DNA of 36,493 nt, taken from positions 1 to 36,493 of the forward strand of contig JAUWNN010000004.1 of the NCBI GenBank assembly GCA_030612625.1. The letters are read 5' to 3'. Position 1 is the stretch's first letter. Every line of letters starts with the position of its first letter. Below, in pieces: positions 26,292-35,694 of the stretch. Source of the DNA: Caldifarciminota bacterium. GTDB lineage: Bacteria > Hydrothermota > Tepidihabitantia > Tepidihabitantales > Tepidihabitantaceae. A program made the position numbers and the translations under genes. The notes beneath the pieces are model-generated. The model made no database searches, was not told the DNA's origin, and saw only the letters and a list, made by a program, of their open reading frames with translations.

Positions 26292-28222
26292 TTTGCCACC
26301 CCTTTGATCTCAGCAAGTATCTGCTCTCTAGTGAACTGCTTTGCTGTAATCGCTCCGGATGGACACGCCGCGACGCACGTACCGCATCCTCGGCAGAGCG
26401 CCTCATCCACGACCGAAGTCCCTTTCTCCTTGTCCCGGGTTATCGCGGAATACGGACACAGCAGAATGCACGTCTTGCACCCGGAGCACAAATCCTCATC
26501 GACAACCGCAACCATCGGTTCGAGCGCGAGCTTCTCCCCGGGCACAAGCCGGGACAGTACCCTCCCAGCGGCCGCTCCTGCCTGTGCCACCGCATCTCCG
26601 ATGTCCTTTGGTCCCTGGCAACTGCCCACTGCGAAAACGCCCTCCAGCGCCGTGGCAAAAGGCTTCATCAAGGCGTGTTCTTCGCAGAAGAACCCGTGGT
26701 CGTCTCTCGAAGTGTCGAGAATCCCGGCTAACTTCTCGATGTCAGAACTCGGCTCAACCGCAGGTGCAAGAACCACCATGTCCACTGATACTGTCTTCCC
26801 CGAGGAATCGGTTCCGTGTTTCACCGCCAGCTTGCCTTTATCAGCGGTGACGGCCACGGTCCCGTTGCTCCTGATGAACTCAACACCCTGGTCTACAACT
26901 CTATCATACCATTGCTGGTGTTCTTTCTTCGGAACGCAGATGTCAGAATAGAAACAGTACAGCTTCGCGTCAGGCAGCTTCTCTCTCATGATGTGCGCGA
27001 GCTTGATTGAATACATGCAGCATATCCCGGAGCAGTATTCCTTCTCTTTCCTGCCGACACAGAACACGAAGGCAATGGACTTCGGTTCCTTCCCGTTCTT
27101 CAGCAGGACCTTTCCGCCCGTCGGTCCGTTCGAGGCATTCAACCTCTCCAGTTGCAGCGCGGTCACGACATTGTCGAGTTTGCCGTATCCGTATTGAGGC
27201 AGCGCTTTCGGGTCAAGAAGCGTAGCGCCGGTCGCCAGGATGATGGCTCCCACTTTCCTTTCTATAACCTCGTCCTTGTCGTCAAAACTGATGGCTCCAA
27301 ACGGACAGGCCTGTTCGCAGGCCCGGCACTCCTCGCCTTTGAACCGCTTGCAGTTGTCCTTGTCGATGACCGGCACATTCGGCAGGGCACCGGCAAACGG
27401 AACGTATATCGCCTTTCGCTTCGACAACCCCTCGTCATACTCATTGGACACCTCCACCGGGCACGGCTCAAAACACGCGCCGCAACCGATGCAGGCTTCT
27501 TCGCTCACATACCTTGCCTTCCTCCTGATCTTGACTGAGAAGTTACCGAAAGACCCGAGCGTTTCTTCCACCTCGCTGTGTGTGAAAACCTCGATGTTCT
27601 CCTTCTGAAGAACCTCTTGGAGCTCAGGCGCAATCATGCAGGGCGCGCACTCCATGGTCGGATACACCTCTTCGAATCTCGCCGCAAGCCCGCCGATGCA
27701 GGGGCTCTTCTCCACGAGATAGACCTTCCTCCCTTTCTGGGCAAGGGACAAACATGCTTCCAGTCCGGCAACGCCTCCCCCGACGACCAGGACATCGGCT
27801 TGGACCTCAATTTCCTTTCTCTCTATCGGCTCAAGCAATGGAGCCCTGTTTATCGCCGCCATGACCAGGCTCCTTGCTTTCCGGGTTGCCAAGGCCTTGT
27901 CAGGGGTCACCCAGGCGCACTGCTCCCTGATATTCGTCATCTGCATGAGGAAAGGATTCAGGCCGGCTTCCTCGCATGCCCGCATGAGTTTCTGCTCATA
28001 CATCTTCGGCGTGCAGGCAGCAACCACGACCCTCGTGAGTTTCTCCCCCTCTATCTCGGACTTGAGGAACTCCAACCCGTCCGCGGAACACAGCAGATTA
28101 TGGCTCTTTGCCGTTGCCACACCCTCGATGCCTTTCACGTCATCAACAATAGCATCGACATCTACCTTATCTCCGATATTCGGCCCGCATTTGCAGACGT
28201 ACACGCCAATCCTCTCAGCCAT
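26288..28222 (-). CDS. hdrA: HdrA-like flavoprotein
   Basis: [118 protein letters not shown]. Confidence 0.95.
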   Translation of the reverse strand: MAERIGVYVCKCGPNIGDKVDVDAIVDDVKGIEGVATAKSHNLLCSADGLEFLKSEIEGEKLTRVVVAACTPKMYEQKLMRACEEAGLNPFLMQMTNIREQCAWVTPDKALATRKARSLVMAAINRAPLLEPIERKEIEVQADVLVVGGGVAGLEACLSLAQKGRKVYLVEKSPCIGGLAARFEEVYPTMECAPCMIAPELQEVLQKENIEVFTHSEVEETLGSFGNFSVKIRRKARYVSEEACIGCGACFEPCPVEVSNEYDEGLSKRKAIYVPFAGALPNVPVIDKDNCKRFKGEECRACEQACPFGAISFDDKDEVIERKVGAIILATGATLLDPKALPQYGYGKLDNVVTALQLERLNASNGPTGGKVLLKNGKEPKSIAFVFCVGRKEKEYCSGICCMYSIKLAHIMREKLPDAKLYCFYSDICVPKKEHQQWYDRVVDQGVEFIRSNGTVAVTADKGKLAVKHGTDSSGKTVSVDMVVLAPAVEPSSDIEKLAGILDTSRDDHGFFCEEHALMKPFATALEGVFAVGSCQGPKDIGDAVAQAGAAAGRVLSRLVPGEKLALEPMVAVVDEDLCSGCKTCILLCPYSAITRDKEKGTSVVDEALCRGCGTCVAACPSGAITAKQFTREQILAEIKGVAK

Positions 28223-28234
28223 TCCGCCTCCCTT

Positions 28235-28738
28235 TCACAGAAAGACCTCCGTCTTTGCCGGGTTCGGCCCTGCCTTTCGTATCGTCTCGGTGAACTCGGT
28301 GACCACTTCTGCGAATCTCCCGCCTTCGGACGCGGACACCCAGGAAAGCCTGACCCGGTTCGCTTCCAGGCCCAGCTCCTCAAGTACTTTCAGGGTCAGC
28401 GCAAACCTCCGCCGGGTGTAGTAGTTGCCGGTCTGATAGTGGCAATCCCCGGGATGACAACCGGCAACCAGCACGCCATCCGCACCGGCAAGGAACGCCT
28501 TGAGCACGAAAAGCGGGTCCACCCGGCTGGAACACATCACCCGGATTGCAACCATCGATGGCGGCATCTTCAGCCTGGTCACTCCGGCCAGGTCAGCACC
28601 GGCGTAGGAACACCAGTTACACAGGAAACCGACTATCCGTGGCTGGAAATCCCCGCCGCCCTCGGCGGGGCTCTGAATTCCGGGTTTCGGACTCAGGATT
28701 TCCTTGTCCAACTGGCGCGCAGCGCCATCATCTGCCAT
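28235..28738 (-). CDS. mvhD: MvhD-type subunit with repeat-derived N-terminal extension
   Basis: [78 protein letters not shown]. Confidence 0.93.
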   Translation of the reverse strand: MADDGAARQLDKEILSPKPGIQSPAEGGGDFQPRIVGFLCNWCSYAGADLAGVTRLKMPPSMVAIRVMCSSRVDPLFVLKAFLAGADGVLVAGCHPGDCHYQTGNYYTRRRFALTLKVLEELGLEANRVRLSWVSASEGGRFAEVVTEFTETIRKAGPNPAKTEVFL

Positions 28739-28739
28739 G

Positions 28740-29837
28740 CTATGCCCCGATTTCCTCCAGCTCTTCCATCTCGAAAGTGCTGGTTGGTATCTTCTCCTCG
28801 GCGTCTCTTCCTGACACGTAGCCGAACATCCCCTGAACACTTCCGGCCAGCTTGGCGAAGAGCGACGCAACCGGAATGTCAACCGGGCACACATCCGAGC
28901 ACATCCCGCATCCCACACAACTGATGCTCACGTGGAACAGCCTGCCGATCTGGTAGTACAGCGTACCTGTCGGCAGTCTCAGCGCCCCCCGGTTGGTCAA
29001 CTCCGTTTCCAGGGTGGAAGGGTCGAACTCGTTCTCTGCGGCTTCGAAATGACACGAACTGCAATAGCAAACCGGGCAGGCCCTGCCGCACGCATGACAA
29101 CCGATGCAACGGCCAAACAGCGCGGTCAACCCGGCCATCCCCAGCTCTTCCGCTGCGAACTGTCCGAACACATCCGGCTTCTGCTCGGCCCGCTTCTTTC
29201 GCATGCTGTCCAGCGCTTCCAGCTCCGGGCCCGCTTCGGTCAACTCGTAGCTCAAGCCGGCCAGGAACTCCTCACCCTTTTCGCTGTTCACCTGGACTGT
29301 GGTCTGCTTACCGTTGTCATTGCCCACAAGTGTCAAGGTGATATCCGCACCGGTCGGCACGAAATTCTCGCATACCCGGCATGAATCGCGCATATCCTCT
29401 GAAACTCCACCGGTCTTCACCTGTTTCCAGTATTCCTCAAGCTTCAACTGCAGCCCGTCTTTCGCCGTCTTCATCTCCAGGACCCCGCCGCAGGTGTAGC
29501 TTATGAACAACAGGTTATCCAACCTGGCCTGTTCGAGCTTGACAAGCTCGAACAGCGCCCGCAACTCGCACGGCCTCATGATAACCGCAATCGGTGTCTT
29601 GACCGGTTCGAGCATCGTGAGCCGCGAAACCATCTTGCCCGCGTTTGCCGGCATCAGAGGCAGCGTAGGAACAATATGGTCCAGCAGTTTCTTGTCCGTA
29701 ATCAAGGCATATGAATAGCTGTTCTCACCGGTCTGTGCCAGCGCAAATACACCGCCGACCTTCCCTTTATCCATCAGCGATGCCAGCATGTCCCGCAGCG
29801 CATCGTCAGGCGGCCTGGGAACCTGGAACTGCTTCAT
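28740..29837 (-). CDS. FdhB/FrhB-like 4Fe-4S subunit
   Basis: IAVIMRPCELRALFELVKLEQARLDNLLFISYTCGG...CRVCENFVP...RCIGCHACGRACPVCYCSSCHFE...CVGCGMCSDVCPVDIPVASLFAKL. Confidence 0.85.
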   Translation of the reverse strand: MKQFQVPRPPDDALRDMLASLMDKGKVGGVFALAQTGENSYSYALITDKKLLDHIVPTLPLMPANAGKMVSRLTMLEPVKTPIAVIMRPCELRALFELVKLEQARLDNLLFISYTCGGVLEMKTAKDGLQLKLEEYWKQVKTGGVSEDMRDSCRVCENFVPTGADITLTLVGNDNGKQTTVQVNSEKGEEFLAGLSYELTEAGPELEALDSMRKKRAEQKPDVFGQFAAEELGMAGLTALFGRCIGCHACGRACPVCYCSSCHFEAAENEFDPSTLETELTNRGALRLPTGTLYYQIGRLFHVSISCVGCGMCSDVCPVDIPVASLFAKLAGSVQGMFGYVSGRDAEEKIPTSTFEMEELEEIGA

Positions 29838-29945
29838 GCTCAACGCTTCACGCTCCACGCAATACGCCTCATGGGTAGTGCCTCGTGCGTTATGCATCTT
29901 GCGTAGTGCGTCATGCGTAGTGCGTCATGCGTTATGCATCTTCGT
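29838..29945. repeat. Short interspersed direct repeats between two FdhB-like paralogs
   Basis: GCGTTATGCATCTTGCGTAGTGCGTCATGCGTAGTGCGTCATGCGTTATGCATCTTCG; GCGTTATGCATCTT occurs twice, GCGTAGTGCGTCAT twice. Confidence 0.75.
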
Positions 29946-31047
29946 ATTCATGCAGCTCATCTTCTTCATAAGTCAGGGTCGGTATCGGCTCGTCCGTGCT
30001 CCGACCCGGAACGTAGTCAAACGTCTTCTGAACCTCATCCCCGGCAAAAGCGAAAACCTGGCTGACCGGCACGTCCATCGGGCATCCATCTTCGCACGCG
30101 CCGCACCCGACGCACGAAAGCCCCATATGGTATATCCTGCCCAGATGGAACTGCATCATATCGCCCGGGAAACGTATCCCACCCCGGGCCTGCGCCTTCG
30201 CGAAGTAATCCTCAGCCCTGAGCCGGACCTGGTCACTCGAATCAAAGAAGCACTGGCGGCAATAGCAGATCGGGCAAACCCTCATACAGTTATGGCAGTT
30301 GATGCAATCGGCAAACAGGAGACCGAGATTGTCCATCCCTGCGGCCTTGTCCTTCAGTTCCGAGACCACCTTGCTCCTGTTCCCGGCCTTCTTGTCCCGC
30401 GCCTTCTCCACTTCCACCTGCCACGCCGATACGTCCTCACTGCATTCAATCCCGGCCTTGTCCAACAACTCCTCACCGCGCTTGCTCACCCCGATGATGA
30501 CAGCCTCTTCTTCCTTCGTACCGACCAGGCCGACATGCAGGTCAACCGGCACGTCCTCGCAACTGAAATGCACGCAGGTTTCGCACGTCGGCCGAAGGCC
30601 GTCGCCCTCCCAGTTGTTCAGGATTCCCTGGTATCGCTTGTCAAGCGCCTCAGGGTCATTCACGTAGTCCCGGGTCCGAAGCGCACCCGGACAATCAAGG
30701 CTCATGAACAGGACGTTTTCCAGATCAACCTGTCTCCGCTTGGCCAGCTCAATTGACGCCCGAACCTCACACGGCCGCATAACGCACAGCACCGTCTGCT
30801 CGACCTTGCCATGACGTGTCAGGCTCTGCAAAGCCCGCGCGCCCTGAACCGGCATGACCGGCGGCAAAGGAGCACAGGAATCAAGCATCTTCGGGTTCCT
30901 TATCAGCAGATAGACAAACGTCTCCCCTGATTTCACTCTGGTCGGGACCAACACCGCATCTACGCAGCCGCTGTCCTTGAGTGACTTCAACACCGCGCTG
31001 ACCGCACCATTCACACCATTCTTCGCCTGAATCGTCGCGCCCGTCAC
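29932..31047 (-). CDS. FdhB/FrhB-like 4Fe-4S subunit (GTG start overlapping hdrA stop)
   Basis: VLCVMRPCEVRASIELAKRRQVDLENVLFMSLDCPGALRTRDYV...CETCVHFSCEDVPVD...CINCHNCMRVCPICYCRQCFFD...CVGCGACEDGCPMDVPVSQVFAF. Confidence 0.85.
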   Translation of the reverse strand: MTGATIQAKNGVNGAVSAVLKSLKDSGCVDAVLVPTRVKSGETFVYLLIRNPKMLDSCAPLPPVMPVQGARALQSLTRHGKVEQTVLCVMRPCEVRASIELAKRRQVDLENVLFMSLDCPGALRTRDYVNDPEALDKRYQGILNNWEGDGLRPTCETCVHFSCEDVPVDLHVGLVGTKEEEAVIIGVSKRGEELLDKAGIECSEDVSAWQVEVEKARDKKAGNRSKVVSELKDKAAGMDNLGLLFADCINCHNCMRVCPICYCRQCFFDSSDQVRLRAEDYFAKAQARGGIRFPGDMMQFHLGRIYHMGLSCVGCGACEDGCPMDVPVSQVFAFAGDEVQKTFDYVPGRSTDEPIPTLTYEEDELHEYEDA

Positions 31048-32714
31048 TTCAGTATCTCGGTAACTTCCTGGTTCAACTGCCTCGTGGTGAAATGCCGGTG
31101 CTTTGCCGCCCCGGACGGACAGGCCGATGCGCAGTTCCCGCACCCGCGGCACAGAACTTCATTGACCACCGCGATATGCCTTGACTCATCCAGAGTTGTC
31201 GCCCCGTACGCGCACACCGTAACGCACGTGCCGCACCCCACGCACAGTTTCTCCGACACCTCGGAAGTCCGGGTTTCAAGCTGCAGCCGCTTGCCCGGAA
31301 CAAGCGACGAAAGGACCTTGCCCGCAGTGGCGCTTGCCTGCACTATCGTATCTCTTGTGTCTCCGGGTCCCCGGGCGCACCCGGCAATGAACACGCCTTC
31401 GGTCATTGTCGAAACCGGGTTCAGAACTGCGTGCTCTTCCACGAAGAACCCGCTTTCGTCCACCGAGATACTGAGCATGTCGGCAAGCTCGGGATTCGAA
31501 GGGTTGGCTGCCAGCCCGGTTGACAGAACGACCATATCCACCGCCAGTTCGGCCCCGGTTCCGCCCGGCTGTTTGTACTTGACTGTCAGCCCTGAATCCC
31601 CGCCGGTCACTTCGACGCTCTCGAATCTTGCGAACTTGACCCCTTTTGCCTCGGTCTCCTTGTAGAACCGGTCATACCCCTTCCCCGGCAGGCACAAATC
31701 CCGGTACAACTCAACCACTTCTGTCTCCGCTGACTGCTCCCTTATCTGCCGGGCAATCTTCATCGAGTTCACACAGCACATCTTCGAGCAGTATCCCAGC
31801 TTATCTCTACCCACACAGTGGATTACGGCAACCGACTTCACAGGTTTGGCCGACTCGGTCAGCAGCTTGCCGACGCCTCTCTTCTCGATTTCATCCGCAG
31901 TGTACACACCATCCAGCTTACCGTACCCATATTCGGCCAGTTCCTTCGGGTTAAAAGCCTGGGCCCCGGTCGCAAGCACCACTGACCCGGCTTTCAGCTC
32001 AATCTCTTTGCCTTCCTGCGTTTCCAGCAGGGCCACGAAACTACCGAAGAACCCGAGTACTTCCTTGACCTTGCAGTTCTCGAACAGTTCAATCTGCGGG
32101 TTGTTCCTCAAAGCGTCGATTCTCGGTCCCAGGAAATCCCCGGCCGGCTCCATTGCCGGGAAAAGCAGTCCCCGTTCCTTCAGCATCCCACCAAGCTCGC
32201 CCTTCTCGGCCAGGAACACCTTTCTTCCTTTGTGCGCGGTTCTCAGAGCAACCTCTATCCCCGCGATTCCTCCGCCGATGACGAAAACATCCGGGTTGCA
32301 ATCAATCTCCTTCTGCTCAAGCGCCTGGTGATACTGCACCCGGGTTACGGCCGCCCGGATAAAGCGCAGCGCCTTGCCGGTTGCCTGTTCCTTGTCCGGC
32401 ACGGTCCAGGCGCACTGCTCCCGGATATTCACGAGCTGGAACATCTGCGGATTGAGCCCGACGTCTGAAGCCACTTCGGCGAACGTACCTTCATGCTGCT
32501 TCGGTGAGCAGGCTGCAATCACGAACCGCTCAAACCCGTTCTTCTTGATGCTCTCAGCAAGGAACTTCTTGCCGTCTGCTGAACAGAACAGCTTGTGCCG
32601 CTCGATTCCGGCCACCTTGCCGTCTTTTTCTATCTCGGCAGCAACCCGGTCCAGGTCGATTGCGTCCGCGATATTCGGTCCGCATTCACAAAGGTACAGA
32701 CCGATCTTCGCCAT
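31044..32714 (-). CDS. HdrA-like flavoprotein, QmoB-like without MvhD domain, lacking the central 4Fe-4S insertion
   Basis: GLYLCECGPNIADAIDLDRV, VFVIGGGIAGIEVALRTAHKGRKVFLAEKGELGG, CVGCGTCVTVCAYGATTL, CRGCGNCASACPSGAA; no CxxCxxCxxxCP between Rossmann motif and VVLATGA. Confidence 0.9.
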   Translation of the reverse strand: MAKIGLYLCECGPNIADAIDLDRVAAEIEKDGKVAGIERHKLFCSADGKKFLAESIKKNGFERFVIAACSPKQHEGTFAEVASDVGLNPQMFQLVNIREQCAWTVPDKEQATGKALRFIRAAVTRVQYHQALEQKEIDCNPDVFVIGGGIAGIEVALRTAHKGRKVFLAEKGELGGMLKERGLLFPAMEPAGDFLGPRIDALRNNPQIELFENCKVKEVLGFFGSFVALLETQEGKEIELKAGSVVLATGAQAFNPKELAEYGYGKLDGVYTADEIEKRGVGKLLTESAKPVKSVAVIHCVGRDKLGYCSKMCCVNSMKIARQIREQSAETEVVELYRDLCLPGKGYDRFYKETEAKGVKFARFESVEVTGGDSGLTVKYKQPGGTGAELAVDMVVLSTGLAANPSNPELADMLSISVDESGFFVEEHAVLNPVSTMTEGVFIAGCARGPGDTRDTIVQASATAGKVLSSLVPGKRLQLETRTSEVSEKLCVGCGTCVTVCAYGATTLDESRHIAVVNEVLCRGCGNCASACPSGAAKHRHFTTRQLNQEVTEILK

Positions 32715-32716
32715 AA

Positions 32717-34024
32717 TCAATCCTGTGCCGGGTCCTGCCGTCGGACGGCAGTGTCCGCCTTGCTCCCATTCAGGACCGCAGCAACGGCAGCCTCTGCCTG
32801 GACAACAACATCCTGCATGCTCTTCGGCCCTTCGTTGCATCCGGCCACGAATATCCCGGCCCGCTTCGTAGCCACCGGGTCGAATTCAGTAGTCTTGAAG
32901 AACCCGAAATCACCAGGTTCAATCCCCAGGAGCTTTGCCAGCGCATCAGCGCCTGAGTTCGGTTCGATACAGGGAGCCAGCACAACCATGTCAACGTCGA
33001 CCGTATCTTTCCCGGTTTTGCCGTCCTGGTACGTAATTCTCACGCCCTCGCCGTTCCCGGACAACTCCACTCCCCTGGCCCTGACCAGCTTGACGCCTTT
33101 CTCCTTCGCCTCATCCAGGAACTTCTGGCCGGCCTTGCCCGGAGTCGAAAGCTCCTGGAAGAACTCGTGCACTTCGACCCCTTCCACCTTGTCGAATGCA
33201 TAGCAGGCGAACTTGGTGAGATACATGCAGCAGACCTGGGAACAGTACCCCCCGGCATCACGGCCCACGCAGTGAATCAGGCCGATTGACTTCGGCTCCC
33301 TGCCGTCCCGGGTCTTGATTGCGCCTTCGGTCGGCCCGTTCGACGCCCGCAGCCGCTCGAACTCGAACGCATGAAACACGTTCTCAATCTTGCCGTATCC
33401 GTATTCGGGAAACCGGCTCACGTCACCCAACTGGTACCCGGTAGCCACGATAATCGCGCCGACCTTAATTTCCTTTTCCTCGTCCTTCTCCTCGAAGCTG
33501 ATTGCATCGAACATGCACGCGTCCTTGCAGGCGGTGCAATCCTCGCCTTTTGCCCGCAGGCAACAATCCATGTCAATTGCCGGCGCATTCGGCAGCGCGC
33601 CCGCGCAGGCAAGGAATATCGCCTTCCGTTTCATCAGCCCTTCCTCGAACTCGTTGTCGACACTGACCGGGCAAGGCTCAAAGCACGCGCCACACCCGAT
33701 GCAGTTGACGAGGCTGACGTACCTTGCACGACTGGCCAGCTTCACCGTGAAGTCACCGACATCACCCTGAACATCCGTCACGTCGGTCAGGGTCAAGAGC
33801 TCTATGTTCTTGTCTTCAAGGAGCTGCGACTGCTTGGGCGCAATCATGCAGGTGGCGCACTCCATATTCGGGAACACCTCTTCCGACTTGATTACGGTGC
33901 CGCCGAAATACGAGTTGCGCTCGACCAGGTACACCTTCCGGCCCGCGTTCGACAGCAGCAGGCTGGCCTCGATTCCGGCCAGGCCTGCACCGATTACGAG
34001 GACGTTGTTGTTCTCAGCCATCAC
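32717..34024 (-). CDS. Short HdrA-like flavoprotein (435 aa), QmoA-like
   Basis: [70 protein letters not shown], ends after GIFVAGCNEGPKSMQDVVVQAEAAVAAVL with no C-terminal ferredoxin domain. Confidence 0.9.
   Translation of the reverse strand: MMAENNNVLVIGAGLAGIEASLLLSNAGRKVYLVERNSYFGGTVIKSEEVFPNMECATCMIAPKQSQLLEDKNIELLTLTDVTDVQGDVGDFTVKLASRARYVSLVNCIGCGACFEPCPVSVDNEFEEGLMKRKAIFLACAGALPNAPAIDMDCCLRAKGEDCTACKDACMFDAISFEEKDEEKEIKVGAIIVATGYQLGDVSRFPEYGYGKIENVFHAFEFERLRASNGPTEGAIKTRDGREPKSIGLIHCVGRDAGGYCSQVCCMYLTKFACYAFDKVEGVEVHEFFQELSTPGKAGQKFLDEAKEKGVKLVRARGVELSGNGEGVRITYQDGKTGKDTVDVDMVVLAPCIEPNSGADALAKLLGIEPGDFGFFKTTEFDPVATKRAGIFVAGCNEGPKSMQDVVVQAEAAVAAVLNGSKADTAVRRQDPAQD
32736..32750. repeat. 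TGCCGTC-G-GACGGCA palindrome inside the 3' end of the QmoA-like gene
   Basis: Perfect 7-bp arms around central G; encodes the C-terminal ADTAVRRQ tail. Confidence 0.7.
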
Positions 34025-34449
34025 TCAATAAACGGCATCTTCCTCAGAGGATTCGGCCCGAGCTTGGTGATATGCTCGGCAAACTCGTTCGTCACCTCTG
34101 AGAACCGCTTACCTTCCGAAGCTGATATCCACGAGAGTCGGAACCGGTTCGAGTCCAATCCGAAGGTCTCCAGTATCTTGTGCATCAACGCGAACCTTCT
34201 CCGCGCAAGGTAGTTGCCGGTCTGGTAATGGCAGTCACCAGGATGGCAACCCGCAACCAGCACCCCGTCCGCACCCCGCAGATAAGCGGAAAGCAACATG
34301 ACCGGGTCCACCCGGCTCGAACACATCACCCGGATAGTGGTCAGTGTTGCCGGGACCTCCAGCTTATTGCTTCCCGCCAAATCAGCGGCCGCATAAGAAC
34401 ACCAGTTGCACAGGAAACCGACGATATTGGGCTCGAACTTGTCGGCCAA
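34021..34449 (-). CDS. mvhD: MvhD-type hydrogenase iron-sulfur subunit
   Basis: [78 protein letters not shown]. Confidence 0.94.
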   Translation of the reverse strand: MADKFEPNIVGFLCNWCSYAAADLAGSNKLEVPATLTTIRVMCSSRVDPVMLLSAYLRGADGVLVAGCHPGDCHYQTGNYLARRRFALMHKILETFGLDSNRFRLSWISASEGKRFSEVTNEFAEHITKLGPNPLRKMPFIE

Positions 34450-34457
34450 GGCGCTGC

Positions 34458-34682
34458 TCAGAACTGAATCTGGGCGTTGAACTTGCCGCCGCCTTCGTCC
34501 CGGCAGAACAACAGAGTCTTACCCGTCCTTTTGCACCAGTTCTCGACGTCCCTCGGGAACGACGGACAATCTGCAAGAACCTCAAGGGTATCACCAGCCT
34601 GCATTTTCGGAGCCTCAACTGCCAGTTTGAGTACCGGCTGGGGACATTTCATTCCGAGCGTATCCAGTTTGTGAACTGCCAT
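34458..34682 (-). CDS. tusA: TusA-family sulfur carrier
   Basis: HKLDTLGMKCPQPVLKLAVEAPKMQAGDTLEVLADCPSFPRDVENWCKRTG (CPxP motif). Confidence 0.92.
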   Translation of the reverse strand: MAVHKLDTLGMKCPQPVLKLAVEAPKMQAGDTLEVLADCPSFPRDVENWCKRTGKTLLFCRDEGGGKFNAQIQF

Positions 34683-34691
34683 TTTTCCTCC

Positions 34692-35045
34692 TTAGAATGA
34701 GAAAGTTATCTGCGCGCCCTGAATCTCGGCCATGAACGTGGTGGCGCCCACCAGTTCAACGTCGTCCCGCAGGTCTTCCTTTTTCACATCGCACGCCTCA
34801 AGCGCCAGCTCGCAGAAATAGAGCTTGCCCCCGAGACTCTTGACCCCGTTCCACATCTCGATGAGGTCTGGAAAACCTTTCTTCTTCATGTTCTCGACCA
34901 CGCCCGGCTTGAGCGCAGCCGTTGCGCCCGGGGTGAAAAACACGTATACGGTATCGCCGCTCGCAGCCGCTGACGAACCTAGTACGAATGTCGGGAACAG
35001 GTTCTTTGGTTCAGCACCGTTACAGACAAAGGCCACTTTCGCCAC
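34692..35045 (-). CDS. DsrE-family protein (GTG start, AGGAGG RBS)
   Basis: VAKVAFVCNGAEPKNLFPTFVLGSSAAASGDTVYVFFTPGATAALKPG...GGKLYFCELALEACDVKKEDLRDDVELVGATTFMAE. Confidence 0.87.
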   Translation of the reverse strand: MAKVAFVCNGAEPKNLFPTFVLGSSAAASGDTVYVFFTPGATAALKPGVVENMKKKGFPDLIEMWNGVKSLGGKLYFCELALEACDVKKEDLRDDVELVGATTFMAEIQGAQITFSF

Positions 35046-35191
35046 ACTTCCTCCTTTTTGATTCTCTCCCCACACGCCAGCAGCCACGCTACTGGCTGGA
35101 AGCAACTGCCTACGTGCTGTCTGCGTGGCGACTCAATTTACCAACGCAGTGCCGAAAAGCAATTCCTCCCATTATACAGATTGCGATAGCG

Positions 35192-35220
35192 ATAATAGAA
35201 ACACCGCCGCCTCATGTCAA
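35192..35220 (-). promoter_or_regulatory. Candidate sigma70-like promoter for the electron-transfer cluster
   Basis: Minus strand TTGACA - 17 nt - TATTAT, with a further TATAAT at 35171-35176, upstream of the first gene (DsrE). Confidence 0.55.
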
Positions 35221-35694
35221 GGAAATCAGCCTCCAGAACGCCCAACAAAGCTACGGTTCACTGTCTACCGTTCAATCGCCTTACCCGAGGAATCGCCGGT
35301 GCGAATGTAACCACGGCCGGGTCAGGCAAACCCGGCCACCTCCACATGGCCAGACTTCTCCCCTGACAGAAAAAACCGCCCGCCTCCACGTTCTTGCTTT
35401 GCGTCCTTTGCGCCTTTGTGGTTCCGTTGCATTCCCTCTCCCTCGGCGGTTCCTCCTTCTTTGTCATTGCTGGACCACCGCAGGTCGCCGTGGCAATCTC
35501 TCTGCGAACCATCAGCCCTCAGCGGTATGCGGACAGCCATTCCACCAGTCATTTCCTCTTGATTTCGTGATACAAATTTGTCTCCTGGAGGTCAAACCCC
35601 AAGCCCACCCTCCAATAAGCGGTTCAGAACCCTAAGTATAAGGCAAAGTTATGACTTAACCTGCGTTTACGGCCCTGAAAAACCCACACATAGG

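Noticed and set aside
27578-28924. 448-aa plus-strand ORF antisense to hdrA/mvhD
   Set aside because: Shadow ORF without recognisable domains
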